The translations under genes were made by a program, and so were the position numbers. Below are positions 43,529-54,100 of a stretch of 64,000 nucleotides of DNA, in pieces. The DNA is taken from the NCBI RefSeq assembly GCF_030915405.1, contig NZ_CP133262.1, positions 4,989,001-5,053,000 of the forward strand, read 5' to 3'. How positions within the stretch are numbered: position 1 is the first letter of the stretch; the number at the start of each line of letters is the position of its first letter. Source of the DNA: Neobacillus nitrireducens (GTDB lineage Bacteria; Bacillota; Bacilli; Bacillales; Cytobacillaceae). The notes beneath the pieces were generated by a model. It was not told where the DNA came from, made no database searches, and was given only the letters and a program-made list of their open reading frames with translations.

Positions 43529-43975
43529 ATCCACTACTATATAAGCAATCATTGGACCATTTTTAGCGCGGTCGGAATGAACCTTACAAATCAATCGATA
43601 AGTACCTTCTTTTTCAAACTGAAGCGGTACAACCGTTTCTTCACCTTTTTTCACCAGCCCTTTTATTTTAGTACCTTCTATATAAAAGGGATGCTCCTCG
43701 CCGTTTATCCCACTAATTAATAACCGCACCTTTTCCCCTTTTTCCATGAAGACTGTACCGGGATCCCAGCGATAAGCCTCCATTTCTTTCCCATTTTCCA
43801 TTTTTGTACTAAATTCAGCAGTAACCATGTGAATTTCGCGGATACCTTTTCCTTCCTGGTTAAAGACAGTTGCATCTCCGGCTTTTAACATAAACCATGC
43901 GGATAGGGAAAAAAGTACAACACCAATAGCTAAAAAAAATAGGAGTGTTTCCTTTTTAAAGACTACAAATTTCAT
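43526..43975 (-). CDS. Membrane-anchored cupredoxin
   Basis: A 149-residue protein. One N-terminal membrane helix (about 9-31) leaves a cupredoxin domain outside. Type I copper ligands are visible as His in EEHPF and the Cys-x2-His-x6-Met loop CKVHSDRAKNGPM. The sandwich resembles nitrous-oxide reductase/cytochrome oxidase subunit II-type domains but lacks the two-copper CuA loop. It is probably an electron carrier or copper donor. SD GAGGTATG. Confidence 0.8.
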   Translation of the reverse strand: MKFVVFKKETLLFFLAIGVVLFSLSAWFMLKAGDATVFNQEGKGIREIHMVTAEFSTKMENGKEMEAYRWDPGTVFMEKGEKVRLLISGINGEEHPFYIEGTKIKGLVKKGEETVVPLQFEKEGTYRLICKVHSDRAKNGPMIAYIVVD

Positions 43976-44286
43976 TTCATACCTCCTCGGATATTTGTCC
44001 TACTTTATTCTTATGCTTAGTAGGTTAGGAAACTTGTCTCTTTTTTGTAAGTTTGTGCTCTATTTGAAAAATATATCTCGTTGAACTTGGCCTTTTTTCA
44101 TGGTTGAACAGTAAAAAAAATGTCTACAATGGGGATAAATACTTAGAACTTTGAAAATGTATTTCTTTGTTTTTACTGTTGAAAAGTTTATAGTAAAATG
44201 AGGAATAAAATGAATAATTTGAAGGTGGACTTCTGAGTCAAAACATAAGACTTAGTTGTATAAGCTTAAAAAAATAGGTGGTTAGC
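43976..44286. other. Intergenic region, nothing distinct
   Basis: About 310 AT-rich bases between divergent genes. It must hold two promoters, but I see no clear -35/-10 pair with correct spacing, no repeats and no small gene with an SD. Confidence 0.5.
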
Positions 44287-46818
44287 TTGTTGGGGATTAG
44301 AAGAGAAAAGATTTTAAAAATCGTAAAATTTATTTTCCCGTTGTTACTGTTAATCTTTGCAATGATAGAAATGAAAAAATTTACCCAAAATTTAAATATG
44401 GAATTACTGAAAGATGAACTAAGCCAGCTTAATGTAGGTCTTCTTCTATTAATAATAGCAATCACCTTCGTCGCTGTATTACCAATGTTGCTTTATGATG
44501 TGGTATTAATAAGGATTTTAAAATTAAAAGTCTCCTTAAGGATCCTTTTAGAACAATCGTTCATTGCGAATTCTTTTTCTAATTTAATCGGCTTTGGTGG
44601 AATAATAGGGGCAATGCTGCGGACGTACTTCTTTCATAAACTCGAACAGGATAAGCGAAAGCTTTTAGGGGTTATTGCTTCTGTATCCTTATTTTATTTA
44701 ACGGGGATATCAGTGCTCTCATGGCTTGTTATCATTAAATATCGGAACTTTCCACTATTTGTTGATACCAAATGGCTTTATTTTGCAGTTTTAGGTGTCG
44801 GTTTATATTTACCGCTTTTTATTATTATACATATGATTAAGTCACGAAAGGGCAGTCAGTCACTGTTAAGTCCAAGTATTACTTTAAAACTTATTTTGGT
44901 ATCAATTTTCGAATGGCTGTCAGTATTTTTTGCGATTGTGATTTTGTGCAGGATATTGGGGATAGAAATCACTATTGAGCGTCTATTTCCTGTCTATATT
45001 GTAGCTGCTTGCGCTGGGATAATTAGCATGATTCCAGGCGGGCTGGGATCTTTTGATTTAGTGTTTATTTGGGGGATGCAAGAGTTACTTGTTCCCGAAG
45101 AAAAAGTGCTTGTTTTACTGTTATTTTATCGGATTGGCTATTATTTTTTACCTTTCCTATTAAGTCTGGTTTTCTTTGTAAAACTGTATTGGGTGAAATG
45201 GAATCAAACCTGGAATGACCTTCCGAAAGCAATTGTCCAAGGTTTTAGTCACGTCTTGTTAACGATGTTGGTTTTTTTGTCAGGACTAATCCTGCTTTTA
45301 TCTGCAAGTGTTCCAGGAATTACGTCCAGACTAAAGGTAGCCCAGGAGCTATTAGCGTTTCCAATCATTAACATTTCACATCAATTATCTGTTGCGGCAG
45401 GATTTTTGTTATTAGGGTTATCTAGAGGTATTGAATATAGTGTTAAGAGAGCGTATGAGTTGACGATGTTCGCACTAATCCTTGCGGCCTTATTTTCTAT
45501 TTTTAAAGGGATTGATTATGAAGAAGCTATATTTCTAATTGTCGTCGCTTTATTACTTAGAATGTCTAAGGGGCAATTTTATCGCGAAAGTTATGTTCTT
45601 ACTTGGGGGAAAACGGGTTTTGATATTACCCTTATTTTAATGATTACTACAATGTATCTCTTAATAGGGTATGCCAATTTACCAATTTCAAAAATAGAAA
45701 TCCCTACTAGGCTTTTGCCATATGTAATTATTGATTATCGCGATTTATTTATGAGTGCAGTAATAGGACTCGTGATTGCCTTATTAATTCTATTGTTTGG
45801 CTATTTGATTAGTTTGCCTAAAAAGTGGACATTAGAGCGGTCGATTGGTCAGGAAGAAGAAATAAATGCACACTTTTCCAAGTATCATGGAAAGGTATTA
45901 TCCCACTTAATTTTTTTACATGACAAATTCATTTTCTGGAACAGTAAAAAGAATGTTTTAATCTCTTATCAACTATATGCAGACAAGTTAGTTATTCTTG
46001 GTGATCCGATTGGAGAGAAAGATGAATTATCTAATGCCATTGAGGAATTTCAGGAAGTAGCCGATTTACATGGTTATACTCCTGTTTTTTATCAAGTCAG
46101 TGATGACATTCTTCCATATCTCCACGGGCACGGCTTTGCTTTTTTTAAATTAGGTGAAGAAGCGTTTGTAGATTTGAAAAGTTTCTCTTTATCAGGAAAC
46201 AAAATGAAGGGTTTACGGGCATTAAGAAATAAATTTGCTCGAGCAAACTATTCTTTTGAAGTAATTGATCCTCCATTTACAGAGGGGCTTATGGAAGAAC
46301 TGAGCGGAATCTCTAATGAGTGGCTCCTCGGGAGAACGGAGAAGGGGTTTTCATTAGGGTTCTTTGATGAAGACTATTTAAAGAAGGCTCCAATTGCAAT
46401 TGTAAAGGATGAAAAAAAGCAAATACTGGGCTTTATGAGCATTATGTATGTTTACGATGACTATCAAACCATTTCTGTCGATTTGATGAGATTTAGACCA
46501 GAAGTATCATCAGGTACGGTTGATTACCTCTTCCTATGTTTATTTGATTGGGCAAAGGAACAGGGGTATAGCCGCTTTAATATGGGGATGGCCCCACTTG
46601 CGAATGTAGGATTATCAAGGTTTTCTTTTCTTAGCGAGAAAATTGCTGCGCAAATATTTTTAAATGGACACTTTATTTACCATTTCCAAGGGCTTCGCAA
46701 ATTCAAACAAAAATATACTGACAATTGGGAGCCTAAATACTTGGCCTATCGCAGAAAATCGTCCTTACCATTAATAATGGCGCAAATAACTTTATTGATA
46801 TCGAAAAAAAGAAACTAA
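44287..46818 (+). CDS. mprF: Phosphatidylglycerol lysyltransferase MprF
   Basis: TTG 44287 is chosen (AGGTGG SD, 5 bases) over GTG 44278, giving 843 residues. The N-terminal flippase (about 14 helices, to about 515) contains SMIPGGLGSFDLVFIWG. The C-terminal cytoplasmic synthase domain (about 530-835) carries GDPIGEKDE, GFMSIMYVYDDYQT and DLMRFRPEVSSGTVDYLF. MprF transfers an amino acid, usually lysine, from tRNA to phosphatidylglycerol and moves the lipid outward, giving resistance to cationic peptides. Full length and intact. Confidence 0.93.
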   Translation: MLGIRREKILKIVKFIFPLLLLIFAMIEMKKFTQNLNMELLKDELSQLNVGLLLLIIAITFVAVLPMLLYDVVLIRILKLKVSLRILLEQSFIANSFSNLIGFGGIIGAMLRTYFFHKLEQDKRKLLGVIASVSLFYLTGISVLSWLVIIKYRNFPLFVDTKWLYFAVLGVGLYLPLFIIIHMIKSRKGSQSLLSPSITLKLILVSIFEWLSVFFAIVILCRILGIEITIERLFPVYIVAACAGIISMIPGGLGSFDLVFIWGMQELLVPEEKVLVLLLFYRIGYYFLPFLLSLVFFVKLYWVKWNQTWNDLPKAIVQGFSHVLLTMLVFLSGLILLLSASVPGITSRLKVAQELLAFPIINISHQLSVAAGFLLLGLSRGIEYSVKRAYELTMFALILAALFSIFKGIDYEEAIFLIVVALLLRMSKGQFYRESYVLTWGKTGFDITLILMITTMYLLIGYANLPISKIEIPTRLLPYVIIDYRDLFMSAVIGLVIALLILLFGYLISLPKKWTLERSIGQEEEINAHFSKYHGKVLSHLIFLHDKFIFWNSKKNVLISYQLYADKLVILGDPIGEKDELSNAIEEFQEVADLHGYTPVFYQVSDDILPYLHGHGFAFFKLGEEAFVDLKSFSLSGNKMKGLRALRNKFARANYSFEVIDPPFTEGLMEELSGISNEWLLGRTEKGFSLGFFDEDYLKKAPIAIVKDEKKQILGFMSIMYVYDDYQTISVDLMRFRPEVSSGTVDYLFLCLFDWAKEQGYSRFNMGMAPLANVGLSRFSFLSEKIAAQIFLNGHFIYHFQGLRKFKQKYTDNWEPKYLAYRRKSSLPLIMAQITLLISKKRN

Positions 46819-46950
46819 TTTCTTGACCAGTGGGGCATACCCGCTGGTTTTTTACTTTCTACAATAATAATATTCACTTTAAAACTATTATTTAGCATGA
46901 CAATCTGGTAGTATGGAATAGGAAATAATGTAAAAGTTGGGTGTTATCTA

Positions 46951-48108
46951 TTGAAAAAGTTTGTTTCCGTAATTTTACTATTGCTACTCATTTGTACTAA
47001 TCATTTAACCATCTATGCGGCTAATAAGGGACCGCTAGAATTGAAAAGTAAAGGAGCTGTTTTGTTAGATTCGGATACAGGGGCGGTTCTCTTTGCGAAA
47101 AATGCGGATAAGAGAATGTACCCCGCAAGTCTAACGAAAATAGCGACTGCAATTTACGCGATTGACAAGGGGAAATTAGACAGCATCGTCACTGTTAGCA
47201 GTAATGCAGTAAGACAAGATGGGACAAGGGTTTATTTAAATGAAGGGGAGAAAGTCCCTTTAAAGCAATTGATACAAGGTATGCTCGTTAATTCCGGAAA
47301 TGATGCAGCTGTTGCAATTGCAGAACATTTAGATGGAAGTGTCGAACAATTTGCTGTTAATTTGAATGGATATTTAAAATCAACAATTGGTGTCCATAAC
47401 ACCCATTTTATTAATCCTAACGGTTTGTTTGATAAAAACCACTATACTACAGCAATGGATTTAGCTATTATAACTAATTATGCTATTAAAAATCCTGTTT
47501 TTGCAGAAATCTTCGGGACGAAGATCCTCAAATGGACAGGGCAATCTTGGAAAACGAATATCCTTACCCACCACAAAATGCTAAAAGGTGAATTTGCTTA
47601 CCCAGGGGTAACGGGCGGTAAGACCGGGTATACAGTCAAAGCAAAGCAAACGCTTGCTACTACTGCGAGAAATGCGAATATAAAGTTGACCGCAGTCGTT
47701 TTGAATTCTGAACAACAAAGAGATAAATATGATGATACTGCCCTTTTGTTCAATTACGGTTTTAAGAACTTTCAGCATGAAATATTAAAGCAGGGTGAGA
47801 TTTATATAAAGGATAATAAAGAATTTTATCCTGAAATGGATACGCTTATCACAGAGTCAATTAGCGGGACGACCAAAGAGTTAAGTAATGACGGGAATTT
47901 ATCGATAAAAAATCATAACGGGCAGGTTGTCCAGTTAGTAACACTGAAATATAAAGAACCAGTACCTAAGAACATTCCAGTAAAAAGTGAAAATATTACT
48001 GTAAAGAAAGAGCAGGTTTCCCATCTTAATGCCATTTATGGTTTGGTGATTATTGCCTTTGCTGTAATTTTTATTGGTGTTAGGAAGAAGATTATTAAAA
48101 AAATCTAG
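46951..48108 (+). CDS. D-alanyl-D-alanine carboxypeptidase (PBP5/DacF-type)
   Basis: A 385-residue low-molecular-weight penicillin-binding protein. TTG start. Signal peptide at 1-24. The catalytic motifs are Ser60-x-x-Lys63 (ASLTK), Ser115-Gly-Asn and Lys224-Thr-Gly. A C-terminal beta domain is followed by one membrane helix (about 358-378) with a basic tail, giving an anchored enzyme. It trims the terminal D-Ala of peptidoglycan stem peptides. It resembles B. subtilis DacF/DacA, but the exact paralogue is uncertain. Confidence 0.88.
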   Translation: MKKFVSVILLLLLICTNHLTIYAANKGPLELKSKGAVLLDSDTGAVLFAKNADKRMYPASLTKIATAIYAIDKGKLDSIVTVSSNAVRQDGTRVYLNEGEKVPLKQLIQGMLVNSGNDAAVAIAEHLDGSVEQFAVNLNGYLKSTIGVHNTHFINPNGLFDKNHYTTAMDLAIITNYAIKNPVFAEIFGTKILKWTGQSWKTNILTHHKMLKGEFAYPGVTGGKTGYTVKAKQTLATTARNANIKLTAVVLNSEQQRDKYDDTALLFNYGFKNFQHEILKQGEIYIKDNKEFYPEMDTLITESISGTTKELSNDGNLSIKNHNGQVVQLVTLKYKEPVPKNIPVKSENITVKKEQVSHLNAIYGLVIIAFAVIFIGVRKKIIKKI

Positions 48109-48118
48109 TTGAACGATG

Positions 48119-48160
48119 AAAGCCATGAAAAGGAGGATGAAACCCTTTCATGGCTTATAT
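48119..48160 (+). terminator. Rho-independent terminator
   Basis: AAGCCATGAAAaGG/CCcTTTCATGGCTT stem after the carboxypeptidase gene; tail moderately T-rich. Confidence 0.75.
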
Positions 48161-48208
48161 TCCTTTTACTTACAAATAGAGTTTATCAATTGAAGATTGA
48201 AATAAAAA

Positions 48209-48235
48209 AAGACTAAAGTTAATCCTTTAGTCTCC
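48209..48235 (-). terminator. Rho-independent terminator
   Basis: AGACTAAAG/CTTTAGTCT stem with T7 on the minus strand, downstream of the UPF0180 gene. Confidence 0.8.
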
Positions 48236-48251
48236 TAAGAAAATTACCTCA

Positions 48252-48494
48252 TTATTGCAGTCTACTTTCCACTTGTTGACATACTTCGTCAGCAGACAGG
48301 CCTCTTGCATCTATAACTGAGCCCTTTGTAAAGGTATCCTGCATTCCCATTACATTTGAATCCAATCCTGTCACTACACAACAATCGCAATTCTGAGCGT
48401 CTGACTCCTGCTTTAATTCAACCACATCATGACCCTTTTCACGTAATGCTGCCTGAACTTGTCCAAGAGATTCTTCTACACCAATTTTTGCCAT
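48252..48494 (-). CDS. UPF0180 family protein (YkuS-like)
   Basis: ATG 48494 with GGAGGTG 7 bases upstream is preferred over 48503. The 80-residue product ([26 protein letters not shown], then [19 protein letters not shown] and [13 protein letters not shown]) is the UPF0180/YkuS pattern. It has a Rossmann-like beta-alpha-beta fold and a CxCC cluster. Cytoplasmic; function unknown. Confidence 0.82.
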   Translation of the reverse strand: MAKIGVEESLGQVQAALREKGHDVVELKQESDAQNCDCCVVTGLDSNVMGMQDTFTKGSVIDARGLSADEVCQQVESRLQ

Positions 48495-48594
48495 ACAAAA
48501 CACCTCCTCCTCTAGATTATTTTGCTTAACTTTATCTGAATTATTCGGAATAAGTAGCTATTATCATCCAAAAGCTAATAGGGGAGGTGTAAAA

Positions 48595-48726
48595 ATGGGA
48601 AAACGTAAAAAGGATCCATCAACCATCGGATTGGCTTCCTCGCAAGTAGAAGGCCAGGGAACAACAACAACTGAAACGGGTTCACGAACGGAACCGTCAT
48701 CGAGAAGAAAACAGAAGAAGGATTAA
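48595..48726 (+). CDS. Small basic protein, YuzL-like
   Basis: 43 residues, ATG behind GGGGAGGTG. The composition is Lys/Arg-rich at both ends with a Thr/Ser-rich centre (GKRKKDPSTIGLASSQVEGQGTT). This matches the small YuzL family of spore-formers, by recollection. It is too short for standard gene callers. Possibly spore-associated; no direct evidence. A strong terminator follows. Confidence 0.6.
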   Translation: MGKRKKDPSTIGLASSQVEGQGTTTTETGSRTEPSSRRKQKKD

Positions 48727-48729
48727 AAA

Positions 48730-48768
48730 AATAGCACCCACATTATCGTATGTGGGTGCTGTTTTCTT
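48730..48768. terminator. Bidirectional terminator
   Basis: AGCACCCACA/TGTGGGTGCT stem followed by T-rich sequence, between convergent units. Confidence 0.88.
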
Positions 48769-50412
<1,644 letters not shown>

Positions 50413-50577
50413 AATATCTACTGATTATACCATTAAAATAGAAGAAGAGCGAATTCTTTAAGTTAGTGTTCATTTTTAAAGAAAAATTTTCTAAAAAAAT
50501 TTCTCGGATTTCACACTTTATTCATATTTTTGTTGTAGAATTGGGGTATATAGCAAGTAAAAGAAGGTGTGAGAAAG

Positions 50578-50712
50578 ATGACAAAAAATCAACTGACTGA
50601 ACTCGTAAACAAGTTAAAAAAGGCCGGTATAAAAGCGAGTTTAACCAAACCAAAGTCAAATTACCTTATTTCTTTACAGCAATTAAAAAAATACCCTTCA
50701 TCTGTTAATTAA
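50578..50712 (+). CDS. Small hypothetical protein (44 residues)
   Basis: ATG preceded by AGAAGGTG. The product is a basic amphipathic peptide (TKNQLTELVNKLKKAGIKASLTKPKSNYLISLQQLKK). The first half forms a plausible helix and the overall pattern could be a tiny DNA- or RNA-binding domain. Clear SD and terminator support expression. Family not recognised. Confidence 0.5.
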   Translation: MTKNQLTELVNKLKKAGIKASLTKPKSNYLISLQQLKKYPSSVN

Positions 50713-50729
50713 ATAGGAAGTAAATTAGT

Positions 50730-50768
50730 AAAAAGCGATTAATCCCAAGTGGATTAATCGCTTTTTTT
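50730..50768. terminator. Bidirectional terminator
   Basis: AAAGCGATTAATCC/GGATTAATCGCTTT stem with T7, between the small gene and sco. Confidence 0.9.
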
Positions 50769-51369
50769 ATTCTAACTTATCCATAACCTTGTCGTAAACT
50801 TCTTTTTTATCAAAGCCTTTTCCCATCGGAAATTTGGCAATAAATTTATTATTCTCATCAACCAAAAAAGTAAAGGTTGAATGGACGAATTGACCATTAC
50901 CTGGGTCTTTAAATTGAAATTGCATCGCATCCGTCACTTTTTTAAGTTGTTGCCTATCCCGTTTAATGTTTGCCTTTTCTCCTGTTAAGAACAACCATTG
51001 TTTGTTGTTATCTATCTCAAACCCCTTCATATAATCAGTTAAGACCTCGGGTGTGTCTCGGTAAGGATCGATGGTAATTGTTAAAAATTCAATCTCCTTA
51101 CCAAAAACACCGACCTTTTCAAAGTCACTTTTCAAGTCAATCATTTTTTGTGTAGTGGTTGGACATATATCAGGACAATGAGTGTAGATGAATTCAACTA
51201 GTTTTAATTTAGTCCGGTCCTTACCAAAATTATATGAATCACCGTTTTGGTCAATCAAGGTAACTTCTGCAGGTATTTTCGCATTTGCATCGCGAACGAG
51301 AAAGAAAGAAATTCCTGCTGCAATCCCGATTAATACGGTAAGACTGCATATTAAGTAGATCTTTTTCAT
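50767..51369 (-). CDS. SCO1/SenC-type copper chaperone
   Basis: ATG 51369 is taken as start (GGAGGGATACAT). The 200-residue protein has an N-terminal membrane anchor (about 5-25) and a thioredoxin-like outer domain. Copper ligands CPDIC (THCPDICPTTTQK) and the distal His in FVHSTFTFLVD are present. It delivers copper to the CuA centre of cytochrome oxidase, as YpmQ/BsSco does in B. subtilis. No oxidase gene is adjacent. Confidence 0.9.
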   Translation of the reverse strand: MKKIYLICSLTVLIGIAAGISFFLVRDANAKIPAEVTLIDQNGDSYNFGKDRTKLKLVEFIYTHCPDICPTTTQKMIDLKSDFEKVGVFGKEIEFLTITIDPYRDTPEVLTDYMKGFEIDNNKQWLFLTGEKANIKRDRQQLKKVTDAMQFQFKDPGNGQFVHSTFTFLVDENNKFIAKFPMGKGFDKKEVYDKVMDKLE

Positions 51370-51540
51370 ATGTATCCCTCCTACCTTTAAGATAAAGAAG
51401 TTATCAGAAAAAAGATATGGATATTTTGTGAACAAAAGTTAGTGCAAATAAGTGTTTCCTATATACTGTATTATTATTGATTGTATTATTAAATTGCTGC
51501 TTAATTAGTGTCGTTAAACTATGTAAGACTCAATTGTAAA

Positions 51541-51569
51541 TTGACAAGAGTTGTCATTTATGTTATTCT
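51541..51569 (+). promoter_or_regulatory. SigA-type promoter of the MutS2-paralogue unit
   Basis: TTGACA, a 17-base spacer and TATTCT. Predicted transcription start near 51576, leaving a leader of about 330 bases. Confidence 0.7.
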
Positions 51570-51626
51570 TTGAAATAATTGAATTTTTCCAATTAAGCGC
51601 TACGCTTTTATAAAGGAGTATGTTTT

Positions 51627-51650
51627 ATGTTAGGTGTCGTTCTTAACTAA
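51627..51650 (+). CDS. Leader peptide MLGVVLN
   Basis: An AAGGAG SD 8 bases before ATG and a seven-codon reading frame ending in TAA. Its last codons (GTT CTT AAC T) form the left arm of a perfect 10-bp stem with 51731-51740. Short uORFs in such a position usually sense translation by stalling. The stalling signal is not known. Confidence 0.7.
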   Translation: MLGVVLN

Positions 51651-51740
51651 TCCAATCAATTGGATATTTTTCATTCCTATTCTTGTTCATTTTTTTATGT
51701 GAATAAAGGCTTATTTAAGTATGGGGATGGAGTTAAGAAC
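51639..51740 (+). promoter_or_regulatory. Long-range antiterminator-type stem
   Basis: GTTCTTAACT (51639-51648) is the exact reverse complement of AGTTAAGAAC (51731-51740). The left arm overlaps the end of the leader-peptide frame, so ribosome position decides whether the stem can form. A small hairpin TCCAAT/ATTGGA followed by TATTTTT (51651-51672) lies within. Confidence 0.7.
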
Positions 51741-51777
51741 AATGGGCCACATAAACATGCATCTTTTACCAAGATTG

Positions 51778-51810
51778 CTGTGTACATCCGTGTAGACAGT
51801 TTTTATTTTG
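51778..51810 (+). terminator. First leader terminator
   Basis: CTGTgTACA/TGTAgACAG (8 of 9 pairs) followed by TTTTTATTTT, about 100 bases before the MutS2-paralogue start. Confidence 0.75.
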
Positions 51811-51855
51811 GGTAAATAGTTGTATGGATAAATAAGTGAAATTATTATTTCATTT

Positions 51856-51895
51856 AGCCGCAATGACATTGTTCATTGCGGCTATTTTTAATTTA
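51856..51895 (+). terminator. Second leader terminator
   Basis: A perfect 11-bp stem AGCCGCAATGA/TCATTGCGGCT with ATTTTTAATTT tail, ending just before the AAGGAGG SD of the MutS2 paralogue. Confidence 0.85.
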
Positions 51896-51909
51896 AGGAG
51901 GAAAAAACC

Positions 51910-53844
51910 GTGAACCAACATACCTTTAACACTTTAGAATTCCAGCAGATAAAAGAAGCCATCGCAAGTTATGCATTAACAATAGAAGGAAAAGAAAAAA
52001 TTGAGTGCCTGTCACCATCAACAAATTTGAAGCAAATAGAGGCTTGGCTTGATGAGGTTTTTGAGGCAGTTGAGATTTTGAATAAAAGTGCTAGTGTTCC
52101 TGTTCATGGTCTTGAGGGGATGAATGCAATATTAAATAGCATGAATAAAGGAGTAGCACTTAGAGCTGATCAGTTGGCTAAACTTTATGATTTTTTGGAT
52201 TCCTGTGGAAAAATGCGAAGGTATATGAAAGATAAAGAATATTACGCACCAAGGGTATCTTCCTATGTAAATGCAATTGATGATTTACCGGAGCTTGCCA
52301 ACGAAATTATCCGCTGCATCCGAAATGGTCGTGTCGATGACTATGCAAGCAAAGAGTTATTAAAGATAAGGAAACAATTGGCGATTCAAGAGGAACGGCT
52401 GAAGGAAAAAACCTTGCAGCTGATCAGATCCAATAAATATAAGGCTTATTTGCAAGAAAATATAGTGAGTCAGAGAAATGGCCGATATGTGATTCCCATA
52501 AAAAAGGAATATCGGAACAAAATTAAGGGGACGGTGTTAGATACTTCTGCTTCTGGATCCACCCTTTTTATGGAGCCGGAAGAAATAGCTGTTTTTCATG
52601 ATCAATTAAATTGGCTATTTGCAGATGAAGAAGTAGAAGTACAAAAAGTTTTAAACTATTTAACAGGATTAGCAGAAGAGAAGGAACAGAAAATTCGTAC
52701 AGCGATTGAAACCATGATTCATTATGATTTCTTATTTGCAAAAGCTAAGTATAGCCGCTCAATTCATGGGTCTAGGGTGAGAATTAATGAATCAGGAGAG
52801 ATAGACTTAATTTCAGCAAAACACCCACTATTAGGTGAAAAGGCAGTCCCATTATCATTAAAACTCGATAAACACACGCAGGCATTAGTAATTACGGGCC
52901 CAAATACGGGCGGGAAAACTGTAGCCATCAAAACAGTTGGTCTATTAACCTTATTGGTTCAATGCGGCCTTCATATTCCTGCTGAGCCAAAAAGTAATCT
53001 AAACATCTTTGAGCGGATCTTAGTGGATATTGGGGATGGGCAAAGTATCACTGAAAATTTAAGTACATTTAGTTCGAGAATTGTGAATATCATTGGAATC
53101 TTGAAGGAAACCCATTATCGAACATTGGTTTTATTAGATGAACTAGGATCAGGGACTGACCCAGGAGAAGGTATGGGGCTCGCTACCGCCATATTAGAAA
53201 CTTTATTTGAAAAAGGGGCCACCATCCTAGCAACAACTCACTACAGTGAGATTAAAGAATTTGCTGAAAATTATCCGGGTTTTATTAATGGATCGATGGA
53301 ATTTGATATCACTACTTTAAGCCCGACCTATCGCTTGATAGTTGGTCGAGGAGGGGAGAGTCAGGCATTTGCCATTGCATTAAAGCTTGGGATTCATCCG
53401 AAAATCATTGAACGGGCTCATAATATTACTTATAAGGAAGAAAAGAACTATACCACTGAAATCACTGATACTTGGAAACTGAAGGAGTTGGAAAAACAGG
53501 TAATAATAAATAAATATAAGGACTTAAGGAAAAAATCTAAAATAGAGATGAAAGTTCCACTCTTTCATCAGGGGGATAATGTTAAAATATCTCCAACAAA
53601 TGAGTTTGGGATTATCTATACGGGGCCAGATCAACTTGGAAATTACGTGGTCCAAATAAAAGAGAAAAAGCATACGATAAATCATAAACGAATCAATTTG
53701 TATATTCCTGCAAGGGAGCTCTATCCAGACGATTATGATTTTGATATAATTTTTCATTCAAAAGAAAACCGTAAGAAAGATAAACTGCTCTCAAAAGGAC
53801 ATCAAGAAAATATGACAATAGAATATAAAGAAAAGAAAAATTAA
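51910..53844 (+). CDS. MutS2 paralogue lacking the Smr domain
   Basis: A 644-residue MutS2-type ATPase, GTG start behind AAGGAGG. An N-terminal core/clamp region (1-310) has the YVIPIKKEYRNKIKGTVLDTSASGSTLFMEP segment. The ATPase has Walker A GPNTGGKT (330-337), Walker B LVLLDELGSGTDP and the ATTHYSE switch. The C-terminus stops after a short KOW-like beta region and has no Smr endonuclease domain, unlike the 785-residue B. subtilis MutS2 (RqcU), which acts on collided ribosomes. The attenuated leader suggests induction by a translation inhibitor. Confidence 0.85.
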   Translation: MNQHTFNTLEFQQIKEAIASYALTIEGKEKIECLSPSTNLKQIEAWLDEVFEAVEILNKSASVPVHGLEGMNAILNSMNKGVALRADQLAKLYDFLDSCGKMRRYMKDKEYYAPRVSSYVNAIDDLPELANEIIRCIRNGRVDDYASKELLKIRKQLAIQEERLKEKTLQLIRSNKYKAYLQENIVSQRNGRYVIPIKKEYRNKIKGTVLDTSASGSTLFMEPEEIAVFHDQLNWLFADEEVEVQKVLNYLTGLAEEKEQKIRTAIETMIHYDFLFAKAKYSRSIHGSRVRINESGEIDLISAKHPLLGEKAVPLSLKLDKHTQALVITGPNTGGKTVAIKTVGLLTLLVQCGLHIPAEPKSNLNIFERILVDIGDGQSITENLSTFSSRIVNIIGILKETHYRTLVLLDELGSGTDPGEGMGLATAILETLFEKGATILATTHYSEIKEFAENYPGFINGSMEFDITTLSPTYRLIVGRGGESQAFAIALKLGIHPKIIERAHNITYKEEKNYTTEITDTWKLKELEKQVIINKYKDLRKKSKIEMKVPLFHQGDNVKISPTNEFGIIYTGPDQLGNYVVQIKEKKHTINHKRINLYIPARELYPDDYDFDIIFHSKENRKKDKLLSKGHQENMTIEYKEKKN

Positions 53845-53847
53845 TCT

Positions 53848-53885
53848 TTCAAGCCTTCCTAATTAAGGAAGGCTTGAATTTTTAG
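53848..53885. terminator. Bidirectional terminator
   Basis: TTCAAGCCTTCCT/AGGAAGGCTTGAA stem with T5 tail between the MutS2 paralogue and a convergent small gene. Confidence 0.9.
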
Positions 53886-54022
53886 TTACTCTTTTTAGGA
53901 TCAAGATACCTTTGCGCCAGTAAATTCTTGACTTCATTGTAACTCAAGCCGGATTGTCTGTTTAACTTCTTCACTTCTTCGATATTCGTTCCCACATTCG
54001 TATATCTTTTTTGAATCATCAT
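53882..54022 (-). CDS. Small hypothetical protein, gamma-SASP-like segment
   Basis: 46 residues with AGGAG 11 bases before ATG (a second ATG follows at once). The core TNVGTNIEEVKKLNRQSGLSYNEVK recalls the TNxQxVKxxNxxS repeats of gamma-type small acid-soluble spore proteins, but is not diagnostic. Monocistronic. Confidence 0.5.
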   Translation of the reverse strand: MMIQKRYTNVGTNIEEVKKLNRQSGLSYNEVKNLLAQRYLDPKKSN

Positions 54023-54100
54023 TCTTTTTATCACTCCTAAGGTTTCTGGAAATGAAAAGTCACTTTTTTGTACATACTAATAAAAAAGGAGGCGGTTCCC

